Source of the DNA: Molanna angustata
Lineage: Eukaryota; Arthropoda; Insecta; Trichoptera; Molannidae
DNA length: 64,000 bases
Assembly: GCA_963576475.1 (NCBI GenBank)
Contig: OY754964.1
Location: 8,533,986-8,597,985, forward strand
Direction of reading: 5' to 3'
Made by a program: the position numbers and the translations under genes. Numbering within the stretch: the stretch's first letter is position 1; every line of letters starts with the position of its first letter. Below are positions 45,306 to 56,071 of the stretch, piece by piece. The notes beneath the pieces are model-generated. The model made no database searches. It saw only the letters and a list, made by a program, of their open reading frames with translations, and was not told the origin of the DNA.

Positions 45306-46708
45306 ATGGCCCTTGTATACCTTGGGTATACGGATGTACACAAAAATGCACACTAAATTACCTTCTAATGTATGATACACGATAAAATATTGTATATCAC
45401 CTAATCCAACTGTCGATTCGTTCATGGGAATTCAATTCTCTTAATGAATCGACATTATTAAGCCAAGATACGTATACGAAGGAAAATTTTGTATGGTGTA
45501 ATGGACTTTTTGCATGCTAATAACACCAATTAGAGGCCTCGCAGCATATATGTTCCAATACATGGATTTACTCAGAATTCGGAGTAGAACATTTTATGTG
45601 AGATTTGTGTGTGTGTGTGTGTGTGTCTGTCCCCCCTTATAACTTTTGATCCGCTCAATTTACAGAGCCCTATTTTTTAGAATATATAAACAGTAATAGG
45701 CCTACAAAACTTTTATACTCAGAAATGTGAATTTTTGTTTCAGTCAGGGGTTATCAACTTTTGAAATTTTGGTTTATTTTTCCATATATCTCAGAAACCA
45801 TAAAAGCTAGAACGCTGAAATTTGGTATAACCATAGACAAATACAAAATCTCAAATAAGTTTTTTAAAGAAAAATCCAGGGTTTCTCAAACATTTTTTAT
45901 TAAGAAAAATATTTTTTTTATGATAAATTTATGAGTTTGGCTGCCTATATTTCCAATTTTTTTAAAAATATCAAAAAAAACCGAAACACCCCAACTAGAT
46001 AATTTGAATTTTCTATTAAAAATAATAACATTATATTAGCACATCTCAAATTTTTTTCAATAATTTTTATAAAAATTGAATTTAGTGACGACATTCCTTC
46101 ATACAATTTGTATGGCAATCGCCTAGGTACACACAATATCTAAGAAGACTTAATTGTTTGATACTAATCTCCAAACATACATACATACCATCATTCTGTT
46201 TTCATATTCTGAGTAGGATCAAAGGACTGACCTCCATACTATTCTATCTTGACATACATACATATGTATGTAGGTATATGTGTTGTATAGAAAATCAAAT
46301 ATCTTAAAATATTAAATAATTTGTATTTATGGGATTATAGTTTGGTACTTATTCTTCAACTATACGTACTATCGCTATCGACAGTTGGATCTCATGTGTT
46401 ACATGCAACTAGTATATAATAAACAACATATTTTCGTGTTGAAAAGGTATAATTAAGAGTGTTTTTTTAAATAGCAAGTATTAAAAATATTAATTAAAAT
46501 ATTGCAATAATAAAAAACTCAGTCGGTAAATTTTCATATTCCCTTTTGATTGAAGTAAAAATCTACTTCATGGGCCTTGTAGATTTTTAGATACTTGCAA
46601 AAAAGGGTTTTACTAAAACTAATTTTAAAAAACCTATGCAATAGAATAAATATTTACATACAAACTGTTCCTTATTACATAGACGTATCTTTTGAGGGTA
46701 CTCTTCAC
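45306..46708 (+). mobile_element. TTAA-type element B, copy 3, split by element E
   Basis: The left part (45309-45406) has 'cccttgtataccttgggtat' and 'gtacacaaaaatgcacacta'. The right part (about 46430-46708) has 'aaactcagtcggtaaatttt' and 'tagacgtatcttttgagggt'. It lacks the last about 60 bp seen in copy 2, and no TTAA flank survives. Confidence 0.75.
45407..46425 (+). mobile_element. Element E, copy 2 (long form), nested in B3
   Basis: Begins 'ccaactgtcgattcgttca', and ccaactgtcgat (45407-45418) is repeated in inverse as atcgacagttgg at 46378-46389, a perfect 12-bp inverted repeat. It contains a (GT)n run at 45607-45626 and 'ccttataacttttgatccgc'. The tail after 46389 (atctcatgtgttacatgcaac) is shared with copy 1. 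No coding capacity. The minus frame 45945-46136 is noise. Confidence 0.72.
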
Positions 46709-46989
46709 ACACGCGATAGTTACCCTTGCTAACACGCAACTTCATAGTGTATTTGGAGTTTTTAATAAATCATGTTTTCAGTCACTAGATTCCCTTTAAA
46801 TTGAATCATATGTGTGTTGCTGTTATATTTTTTTTGCATTGTTTATTTATGAGATTAAATAACAAATTAATATTACAGGTATCAAAATATACTAAAAGAT
46901 AATAAAGTCATTCTCATCGCTATGATCTGTTTGATAATAGTTGTCATCTGTTTGTCTCGCTGTTGTTTTGAAAATTAGTATAAAAAAAT
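46709..46989. other. No supported feature
   Basis: AT-rich spacer. Confidence 0.5.
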
Positions 46990-47120
46990 ATTATAATACA
47001 GACAGATGCTTCACGTTGCTTGAGTTGGTCGGAAGAGATTGCCTAGTGACATTAAATCTGCTAATGAAGTCGGTCGTTAGTAAAAATGACTGTGAAACGA
47101 ACTAGTTTGTAATGGATATA
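46990..47120 (+). mobile_element. LINE 3' tail (family 3)
   Basis: 'gcttcacgttgcttgagttg', 'gtcggaagagattgcctagt', 'gacattaaatctgctaatga' correspond to the tail at 20795-20865. Confidence 0.6.
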
Positions 47121-47850
47121 TAAATATATTTATTTTTTATATTTAAATGTGTTTCGATTGAGTAATTTGTATTTATAATCTCAAAAAAAATATTTAGTAC
47201 CGGTTCATATCCCTCAATCATCGTAAAGAGATTAAAAACTTTCATTTAATCTGCCTATTTATATTTCCTATCAAAGCCTATGTTAGAAACTGTGATTGAA
47301 ATTTACTTCATATTTGTTAAAAACCCACTTCCCCAATTTAAGGTATTTTGTGGTCAGAATCTAATGATTGGCACAGATAAAGCCAATCAAAAAATACATA
47401 TGTAGGTAGATACTGAAAACAATTTTTATTATACAAAATGATCTTATATTAAAGTACCTATATTTAAATAGAAAAGTATGAAGGTATCTACACAAATAGA
47501 AATTGATAAATTACTCGTAATACCACTTATTCTTCAAATAATATACACAACAATCAGCTTTTATATTGATTGTTGAATTGAAATCAACATTTAATTTTTT
47601 TTTTTTTAAATGAGAAAAATTTAAAATTTTCCAAAACCTATTTATTATATTATATAATATATTTTTCTTGCATCGCATAAAATGTCAATTCGAAAATATC
47701 TATTGTAAAACGAAATATTTGTTCAACAACAAACAAACAAATTGACATACCTATAGTTATTCATATGAATCTGAAGTAGAAAAACAATCTTATATTAAAT
47801 ATTTCAAGTTCTCGTTGACTTTTAAAGTGATGACTTTGTAGTTCATTTCA
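47121..47850. other. AT-rich, no supported feature
   Basis: Nothing beyond A/T runs noticed. Confidence 0.5.
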
Positions 47851-47853
47851 TAT

Positions 47854-48028
47854 GGGGGGTGCCCCTCTAGAACGTGTCATTTAGATATAGAAAAGAAAAA
47901 GATAACCCAATGTATGGAAGTGACAGCCACTCGAGATAACTCGTGACATATGACAACACTTTTTCTTTTCAAATCTTTTCTTTTTCTTTTCTACCGCAAA
48001 ATAACACGTTCGCTAGGCCTACAGGGGG
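47854..48028. mobile_element. MITE with poly-G/poly-C ends (about 175 bp)
   Basis: The left end ggggggtgcccctctagaac..gtgtcattt..agaaaagaaaaaga and the right end, reverse-complemented, ccccctgtaggcctagcgaa..gtgttattt..agaaaagaaaaaga form an imperfect inverted repeat of about 50 bp. TAT flanks both sides (47851-47853 and 48029-48031). No frame. Confidence 0.65.
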
Positions 48029-48094
48029 TATAAAAATGATTTTGTAATGAAGAATATAATTAAGGCGATTCGAAATAGATGTTTAAATGTCGTG

Positions 48095-48180
48095 CTTCTT
48101 TTTTTAATGTCATACACACCCGCACCTGTCGCCGGTTACCCCACATTGTAGGATACGCCGCGAAGGTATGAATTAATTAA
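48095..48180 (+). repeat. Dispersed element G, 3' part
   Basis: 'ctgtcgccggttaccccaca' and 'ggtatgaattaatt' match the ends of the copies at 8375 and 25410. Confidence 0.7.
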
Positions 48181-48715
48181 GGTCTCATTGGACAATTGAA
48201 GTTCGAATATCGTCCATAAAAACTAAAGCCACAATATAAAAGACACTAATTAGACCAGTCTTAACATATGCCTCAGAGACCTGGATACAATGAAAGCAGA
48301 CTGGACGCCTTTGAGAGAAAAATCTTACGTAGAATTGGCAGAATATATGGACATATTGACGACGGTCAATCATGACGTAAAACATATAGCTTCGAGCTCT
48401 ATGATCTTTACCAGGACATCAGCGTAGTCAAGTTCATTAAGATTAACAGACTACGCTAGCTGGTTTGAACATTTACACCGTATGGATGCTCTGGAGCTCC
48501 CAAAAAAGGGTTTCGTCTAATGAGCCAACTGGTACAAGAAGCGTAGGAAGACGATGGTTGAACGGCGTTGTCGCGGATTATAGGGCATATGGGGCAGCAG
48601 AACTGGAAGGTGGCAGCCAACGATAGAGTAGTGTGGAGAAGATTCTTGGAAGCAGGTAGGACCCATCAAGGGCTGTGACGCTGAGAATAATTATGATGGT
48701 ATGAATTAATTACCA
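48181..48715 (+). mobile_element. LINE ORF2 C-terminal fragment
   Basis: The plus strand carries, over several frames, L-I-R-P-V-L-T-Y-A-S-E-T-W, a K-I-L-R-R-I-G-R-I-Y-G segment, L-Y-Q-D-I-S-V-V-K-F-I-K, H-R-M-D-A-L-E-L-P-K, and N-W-K-V-A-A-N-D-R-V-V-W-R-R-F-L-E-A-G. It ends 'atgatggtatgaattaatta', the same words as the end of element G, so G is probably this LINE's 3' UTR. Several frameshifts and stops. The minus frame 48185-48385 is a shadow. Confidence 0.78.
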
Positions 48716-49274
48716 TGCGCTACAAATAATTCCAATTTTAGTTATAGAGCGCGATTATCACGTTTGAAATAATAATATAATTACCTACTATTCATTTTAT
48801 TATCACCTTATCACTTTTAAGTTCATAAAAAGAAAAAATTTGCAAACATTTTAAAGAAAATCTCTTGGTACTATCAGCAATATAATGGCCAATGGAAATC
48901 AGTGAAATCTGTATCAAGTCTGCTTCATCTATGTTTATACGTAACCATGTACACGATTATCAAGTTAATAGTAATTTGAAATGTAAATAAACCATAGTTA
49001 GCTAGTTTATGTATATAATTTCGTGTAGAAGAAGATTATTTATGTGCAAGAAACATCCGGACCTATACATACACCTGCATTGAGAGGAAACGTTTAATAA
49101 TTAATAATTGTTTTGCTTATCTCTATTAAATGATCTACATTGAAGATATGTATATTTGAAACTCTCTTCATTTTACCGTTACATTGACGGAACTAGAGTT
49201 ATTTTGTATAACATTAAATAAAGACACAATATTGATTATTATATTATTAAACAATTAAGTAATGGAACAATCCA
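48716..49274. other. No supported feature
   Basis: AT-rich. Confidence 0.5.
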
Positions 49275-49635
49275 TTAAGAGCCTAAAGAAGGTTATATAA
49301 TATATTTTGAAAATACTTTCCCGAATACCCTCAAAAGATACGTATTTGAAATAAAGAACATTTTGTACTTACATATTTATTCTATTGCATGAGTTTTTGA
49401 AATTATAATTTGTTTAATACTTTTCTTGTAAAATTAATTTGAGTAAAACCTTTTTTTTTTAATCTACCGGCTTTTTTTAATATTATAATATTTTAATTAC
49501 TTTTCTTTATATTTAAAAATGTTATACATCACATATTAGGTGACTACAATATTGTTTCGTGTTTCATACATTAGAAGGTAATCTAGCGTGTATTTTTGTG
49601 TACATCCATATACCTAGGGTATACAAGGGCCTCAA
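49275..49635 (-). mobile_element. TTAA-type element B, copy 4, internally deleted
   Basis: Left TTAA at 49275-49278, right tcaa at 49632-49635 (one change from TTAA). Minus-strand order: 'ggcccttgtataccctaggt', 'gtacacaaaaatacacgcta' and 'aagatacgt' as in the other copies. About 100 bp of the middle is missing compared with copy 2. Confidence 0.78.
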
Positions 49636-50654
49636 TACGTCAAGCGAAAACTTCAGAACCCTTTTTAAGCAAATTGTGTGAGATTTTATTTTGCTTGTTG
49701 TATTTTCGATTACGAATAGCGTGGAAGCACTTTTCTATGCCGGTGTTTTAAAGCCATTGCAAATAAATAAATTAAAAAAAATAATAATAAATACCTTTTG
49801 GGATGGCGCTTTGGCGTAACATTCTCATAAACAATTTGACAAACAGCCTCTCGGACTAATATATCAAAATCGATTGTAATCACAGCAATCACTTTCTAAT
49901 CTAGTTATTCGGCAAGCAATGCCCTATAAAACCATATTCTGACGCCGATGTCAGATAAAGCATATTTCAATACGCACGATCCAATCACCGTTTGACTTCT
50001 TTAAGATGACCAAATTGATATTATCCACGCGGAAGAATAAGTAGCTCAGACAATAATGTTTACTAAATTGTTCACATCAAATTGCTCTGTGTTGGTTCAT
50101 TTCATCTACCTCGTCCGATTGTATATAGAAAACATCCAAACGTATTATTAAAATGATCTGTTTGTTGTATATTTTCTTTGGAGATGATTGAATCAATTTA
50201 AAATAAAACTAACTTAATACTACGTTATCAGCGAATTTATTTAATAATAGGATCAGTGATTCGAGAGAATTTTTGAGTATGCCAAATTGTTTTTTCGAAA
50301 GGTCTCTTTAGGGTCAAAGAACAATCATTTTTCGAGAGGTTAATTTATATAGCGGAAGTTTGTTTACGAAACTGTAATAAGTTCGAATTTCAAAGTATTT
50401 TCAATAAAAATGATTAACAAATGTTTTTCGTACATTTTAATTTCTTCGACTTTGAAAATTTTCGCTCGTATATTTTCACTTGTTACAAGATATTTTTTTA
50501 AATTTATTTATTTTTATTCTTTATGTACCTACCTAAAACAAGTGCACAAAGGCGGGTGACAAAATGATGACATTTAAAAAAATATATTGAAATCCTCGAA
50601 AAGAATTTGATGGATGTTTATCCATGGTAATTTTCTCTTGTAACTTGGATTTTC
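49636..50654. other. No supported gene
   Basis: AT-rich; 49800-50010 is somewhat more balanced but has no frame or repeat partner. Confidence 0.5.
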
Positions 50655-51445
50655 AAGAAAAAAACTTCTTCTTCCTTTTCGTAGATCCGAAGATCTGTTT
50701 TGCCGCTATTGTGTCTCCTGCGATGTGGACTGCCAACTGTCTCGCCATCTCTTTGGAGGTCTTCCTGATGGTCTTCTTCCAGCTGGGTTCTCCTGGAGAG
50801 CGGTACGTGGGAGTCTATTTTCAGCCATTCTGTTTACATGTGAGCTCCAATATCTCCTCCGCTGTCTTCCCCATGTGACGGTGTCTTCCGTACTACACTT
50901 TTTTCTTATTTCAGTATTTCGAATTCGGTCTCTTAGAGTGTTTCCGGTTATACCTACATACATCTCAATGTTCTCATCTCTGATGTTCTCAGAAGAGATT
51001 TTGTTCACGTTGTGTCTGCTCTGGTCTCTAATACGTAGGTGGCAATGGGTTTTACACATGTTTTATATATTCGGACTTTGCTTTCGATATTCATGTGTTT
51101 ATTCCTCCATATACTTTCCTTTAGACATCCTGATGTTGCAGCTGCTCTATTTACTTGTCTTAATGTTTCGTCGTATAAGCTACCGCTGCTAGTGATGTCT
51201 ATTCCCAGGTACCTAAAGTCCCTCACTTGCTCTATTATGTTATTTTCTACGACTAATTTGCATCTCAACGGGTTCTTGTTTATCGTGAGACTCTTTGTTT
51301 TGTCTGTAGATATCATCATATTATATTTAAGTGATGTACATATGGTTTAGTTTGTATAGCACCCTTTGAAGGTCATTTTCTGATTCTGCGATAAGTACCG
51401 CACCGTCGGCGTAGCATACTATACTGACTCTTTTACCTCCCATTC
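50655..51445 (-). pseudogene. LINE reverse transcriptase fragment, catalytic motif altered
   Basis: On the minus strand, from about 51440: V-S-I-V-C-Y-A-D-G-A-V-L-I-A-E-S (motif C of the RT, where the usual Y-A-D-D has become Y-A-D-G; codons at 51402-51413), then K-T-K-S-L, R-C-K-L-V, F-R-Y-L-G-I-D-I-T-S-S, the thumb-like K-V-R-I-Y-K-T-C-V-K-P, I-R-N-T-E-I-R-K, and the ending G-R-P-P-K-R-W-R-D-S-W. The 3' tail is (GAAGAA) near 50663. Two frameshifts break it, and everything N-terminal of motif C is missing. Same family style as 56072-56980. Plus-strand frames here are antisense. Confidence 0.9.
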
Positions 51446-51700
51446 AATAAAACAAAAAGAAAAAATATTTATCCCTAAACATCTTTTTTCCTATTTCTTC
51501 TCCTTGTCTTTTCCAATTACTTTTTTTATATGATGTGTTTTTTTGTAAGTCTTTACCTTAATGTAATGTATATTTTCTTTGTTTATTTTTCACTTTATTT
51601 ACTGATGTAGGTACATATATAATTTGTCATACTCTTAGACAGCCAGTGTTGCATTATGTTTGTTTATATTGTGTACAAAAAGATTAATAAATAAATACAC
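51446..51700 (+). mobile_element. LINE 3' tail-like sequence
   Basis: Pyrimidine-rich 'tttcttctccttgtcttttc', 'ttgtttatattgtgtacaaa' and AATAAATAAATAC end, as in the family 3 tails. Confidence 0.45.
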
Positions 51701-51927
51701 AGAGAAACATAAAAAATACCGATTTTAAGAAACAAGAATTCTACTACTCATGAAGTTGATTGAAATAAGTTTAAGATCAGCTTCAGACTTGAGAAATCTT
51801 TGAGGTTGTTAAGATTTGGTTATGATCGAGTACTGATTTATACATTTTTAAGATTAAAACAATATTTTACCATATTAAAAATGTGTCATGAATTGCCCCG
51901 TTCTTAATAAAAAAAATTTCAGTGAAG

Positions 51928-52115
51928 TATACATTGAGTCAAAGGTCCCGGATTCAATTTCCGGTGGAGACACAGTATGTAATATTTTGATTTCTGTCTG
52001 CATCTGTGAGACGATAAATATCTTGAAACTCAAAAATGTGGCAACATGTTATTGGGTGCGTGTTCAGTTAATATTTGACACGATATCCAAGAAGCAACAC
52101 AAAACAAAATAAATT
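51928..52115 (+). mobile_element. SINE family S4, 5'-truncated
   Basis: Begins inside the B-box half 'aaaggtcccggattcaattt', then 'ccggtggagacacagt', 'tgtgagacgataaatatctt', 'tgttattgggtgcgt' and an A-rich end. Matches the full copy at 63570-63795. The 74-residue frame over it is not a gene. Confidence 0.82.
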
Positions 52116-52289
52116 CAATATAAAATATGGTTCATCATGCACAAGTTGGCACTTTTAACAATTTACCTAAGTAGCGTTTACTTAGAGTGTTCCAACGGAA
52201 GGGTTATGGCAGGAAACAGAGTGAATGGAACCTGTTATGAATGATCGTAACATATCAAAGGATGCCAATGTTGACATTTATGGTAGAAG

Positions 52290-52710
52290 GCGCACGAAAG
52301 CAGATAAATGCGGTCGCTAAAACGAATTTGGAATATAACGATGTATGAATGAGTACGAAACGGGGACACAAGGAAAGAATATAAGATGAAGAAAGATGTA
52401 ATTAATAGAATGATTGTTAACACATTGAGATGGTTAGGCCATATGGAAAGAATGAATGAGGATCGCCTGACAAAGAAAATATACAAGGCGGACAACTTGG
52501 AATAAGAGGTAGGTGTCGCCAAATATATGGATAGCACGACCATGTTAACTATATTCTGAAAATGGGTTATGCAACAAGCGCGAACAATACACGAACATGT
52601 GTAAGTCGATGTTTGAATGTTGCCGAGGCAAAAAGCGTGTGTTTAGATAGAAAAAAATGGCGCTCGATTCTCTCTCCTTACCCAGTGAGGGACATGGCGT
52701 GATGGTATGT
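52290..52710 (+). mobile_element. LINE C-terminal end (family 2)
   Basis: The plus strand gives T-L-R-W-L-G-H-M-E-R-M-N-E-D-R-L-T-K-K-I-Y (about 52420-52482), the same protein as the minus-strand copy at 63026-63232 (R-W-F-G-H-V-E-R-T-N-D-E-R-L-T-K-K-L-Y). It then runs through frameshifts to the 3' end 'atggcgtgatggtatgttt'. Confidence 0.8.
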
Positions 52711-52751
52711 TTGCACGATTTTAAAAGACTGAGAATTTAAATGAACTTATT

Positions 52752-53460
52752 CTGGGCTGTGTTCAGATACAACGCTAGATGTCGGGCGTCAAATGCACCT
52801 GAAGTTGCAGATTATGGGTCGTATTACGGGAGAAAAATATAAGAAAAAGTTGAGGTTTGTGAACAGTATTTTCGCAGTACGGGACCTTGCCTTTTTCTTA
52901 CATTTTTCATAAATAACTCCCGTAATACGACTATTTGGCGTTTTTCACACCAATCTCACTGAACGCTTTCGAGCGGCGTTTCAATATGAACGCAGCATCG
53001 GGCGTTTTGAATCTCAAATGTCATTTATCATACATGTCTATTTTCAGGTTATATTTTCATCGAAAGACAACAATTGGGCAGTAGAGTAAATAATGATCTC
53101 TGACCTTTTATTGGAAATTTTTGAATAATATTTTTATAAATTAACTTCTTTGTGAATGTATATTGTTCTCATAAATAATATCAACTGATGTCAGTTGACA
53201 TAATAGACAAATAAATATAAGTCATCGTTCCATAGATAAAATATAACTCAACATATTATATTAACTGTCAGAGGGTTTTTCACCCGACAATTTTACCGAG
53301 CGTTTGGTGCGTACACTCGACGTTCAATCTGAACTCCACAGAGTATCTTTCGAGCGTCTATTCCCGATCATTATGAACGGCTTAGAGCGTCACCAAGTGC
53401 ACTTGGTGTTCTATGTGAACGCAACCCTGGCGTTCAAAATTGAATTCATTGAACTTTGTC
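52752..53460. repeat. Inverted-repeat-rich, MITE-like cluster
   Basis: Contains a perfect 15-bp inverted repeat gtcgtattacgggag (52818-52832 and 52917-52931), repeated pieces around 'gaacgcagcatcgggcgttt' and 'gatgtcgggcgtcaaatg', and a perfect 18-bp palindrome caccaagtgcacttggtg at 53391-53408. It probably comprises one or two foldback elements whose limits I could not settle. The 62-residue frame 53304-53492 lies in it. Confidence 0.5.
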
Positions 53461-54238
53461 TGGTTACCATATTTAACATCCCTCTTCAGTAGTCTTCTAA
53501 AAACCTACATATCTTTGTATGACATCTGTACGTGACTATTCCAGAATATACCATTGCATACCTTTGCCTCTTTTCCCAATTAGGAATAATCTTTAATCTT
53601 TTCTTAGTTGTATTTATACTCTGCAATAACATTTGCACTACATACAATGTGATTCTCCACATCACGCTTTTACCATTTTCAATAACACGTTGGGAGCAAA
53701 TTGTATAGAAGTCATTTTGTCATAAAGACTAGAATCGAATAACTAATTTCAGATATGTGTAGTAATGTGACTTTCTTTCTATAAATTGCAATAAAGATTA
53801 TGCAAAGCCTTAAACGAAGATTGTGCTCTGTGGAGATGCGTCGTGAGATACATATTTAATTTTCTTTATCAGGATTACAATGAAACTATAATCGAATTGA
53901 CCGAGTAACTATATCTTCTCTCTAGGCATTTACATATATTACATTATTTGCTGAATGTGTTCCGATTATTTTTATAAATCTCTATGAAACAAACGTTGGG
54001 TTGATCACTAAAGTGGATCATGGTATTTTAATTTGTAAAACTTCTAAATTTATGTGCTTATTTGTAAATAAAAACTCGAAAATATGAAACTCGAAAAAGA
54101 AATGAAAAACTCTCAATTGTGTCAAAGATCCTATTATCTATTATTGTTGACGAAATATTACGTCTTCATTTATATAATTTGTTAAAAGATTTGATATAGT
54201 TTTAAAAGTGTGGTTACTTGTCATTAAAGTCTCTTGTT
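53461..54238. other. No supported feature
   Basis: AT-rich. Confidence 0.5.
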
Positions 54239-54270
54239 AATAATAATAATAATAATAATGACAATTTATA

Positions 54271-54312
54271 AAGCGCCGTTTAGTGACAACCCTGGTCACC
54301 TCAAGGGCGCTT
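54271..54312. repeat. Two-tier hairpin after (AAT)n
   Basis: aagcgcc..ggcgctt forms an outer stem and gtgac..gtcac an inner stem around aaccctg. It directly follows (TAA)n at 54239-54259. This kind of sequence occurs at LINE/SINE tails in several animals. Followed by short tandem repeats of 'atatgttaagagaa' (54357-54450). Confidence 0.7.
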
Positions 54313-54351
54313 TCAGTTTGCAAAAAAATAAGTTAAAATTAAGTTAAAATT

Positions 54352-54450
54352 AGTCCTATATGTTAAGAGAAACAATTTATGTTATATATGTTAAGAGAAT
54401 AGTCCTATATGTTAAGAGAAACAGTTAATGTTAAGAGAAACAATTTATAA
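54352..54450. repeat. Imperfect short tandem repeats
   Basis: 'gttaagagaaacaattta' and 'tcctatatgttaagagaa' recur three to four times with small gaps. Confidence 0.8.
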
Positions 54451-54624
54451 TAATGTTATCAAAATTATCCATATTAATTATCAAAATTATTTATCAGATC
54501 CAATAGCAAATTAATTTTTTTAAAATCAATAGTACAAAAGATAAACCCATGAAAAATATTAAAAAAATTGATACCTTATCATTAGAAAATTAGGTAATTA
54601 TATTTTTGACATCCTGAAAGGGAA

Positions 54625-54775
54625 AACGTAAGAAGCTTGAAGAATAGACGAACATGTATGAGACTATGTATGAATGTCGATGAGACGATTGATGCGTGCC
54701 AAGATAGAAAAATGTGGAGCTCTGTCCTTTTTGTCTACCCCGATAGGGACATAGCTTGATGGAATGCATGTATGT
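54625..54775 (+). mobile_element. LINE extreme 3' end (family 2)
   Basis: Parallels 52580-52710: 'agacgaacatgtatgagact', 'gtatgaatgtcgatga', 'gatagaaaaatgtgg', 'ctaccccgatagggacatag', 'cttgatggaatgcatg'. Confidence 0.72.
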
Positions 54776-55954
54776 CTACTTTTGTATTTATAAATATTTT
54801 ATTAAAACTATGTATTAGGCAGTTTAGTGCTAGCCACGGCTAACAATGTGTTTATTATACTTAATAATCAACCAAAAAAATTATATATCTATACCTCTTT
54901 AAAAATAAGTTATTTCGGTTTCAGCAAATAAAATTTATATACTAAATTCATTTTTCAAAAGATTGTGTGAGTCATAAGACACTTTTTTTTTCTTTTAGCT
55001 ACGTCCTGCAACACATTGAAATAACAAAATATATTTTGTCAATTAATTGATTGCTTGCTATTAATTTCTTTCAATAAACTGTTCAGGGTTGTATGTTTAT
55101 AACACATAAAAATACTCATACGAAATATGTTTTCCGGATAACTACAACAAAGAAACATGCGTGCATATTGTTTGTTTTTTTTTTATAAATCGTTAATGTA
55201 ACATGTTTTACTTTTTTATGGGCGACCTATAACCGCACAAAACAATACATTATATTATGTTTTATACACCTAATATTAATCATGTTCTCCGGATAACTTT
55301 GAACTTCTTAAATCTGGACTATTATTATGCAAAATATCGCTTAGTGTATCTTGTCAAAATTATTATATTAATATGTCCGTAACGTCGCCATCGTCCTATG
55401 AAATTTATAATTGATTAATTATATCAAATTAAATTTTCGACATTGAAATTTAAATGCCAAACACGCTTGCAAATTCGTATAATAATAATTGATAGAGCTC
55501 AATTTAGAAATTTTCAATAACTATTACATGCATAATCTTTGCTATATAAAAACAGTAGGTATCGTTTATACACGTAACATAATAAACATTGCTCTGCCGA
55601 ACTTGAAACTTCATACACAATGACCGGTAGGTCATTTCGATTATGTTGCTATTTTCTCGATTCGAATTCCAACGGAGAGAGATATTTTGAAAAATAGTTA
55701 AAATGCAATTTTCGCTTTTCTGAATTGAGAAAAAAATACTTAAAATCAGAATTTTAACGTAATTTTTGCTACTTTGGCTGGGAAATTGGATAGTTGAAAA
55801 TATTGCTATCTAGCAAAAACCTTGCTCTTTGCAGATAGTGAGAATCCCACAACGAAGTGTTCTAAAAAAGAACATTTGATCATATGATTGATCTTTTTCT
55901 GTAAAAAAAATATATCTTTGGGGCTGAATAGTTGATGCCACCAAACAACTTTCC
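54776..55954. other. AT-rich, no supported gene
   Basis: No motif or repeat partner seen. Confidence 0.5.
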
Positions 55955-56070
55955 TTGCTATATATTTCCTTGCTGGTTGGTTGGAAGAAATTGCCTAATG
56001 GCAATAAGCCCGCCAGTATATTTGTTTATATTATGTACAGAAATATTAATAGATATTAATAACGCATAAA
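55955..56070 (+). mobile_element. LINE 3' tail (family 3)
   Basis: 'ccttgctggttggttggaag', 'aaattgcctaatggcaataa', 'gcccgccag' and AATATTAATA. It abuts the RT fragment that follows, so the second LINE may have landed next to this tail. Confidence 0.72.
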
Positions 56071-56071
56071 G

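Noticed and set aside
45877..45895. hAT terminus (cagggtttctcaaac) inside element E
   Set aside because: No partner end and no 8-bp TSD could be found, and short matches are expected by chance.
50725..51192. 155-codon plus-strand open frame
   Set aside because: Antisense of the LINE fragment on the minus strand.
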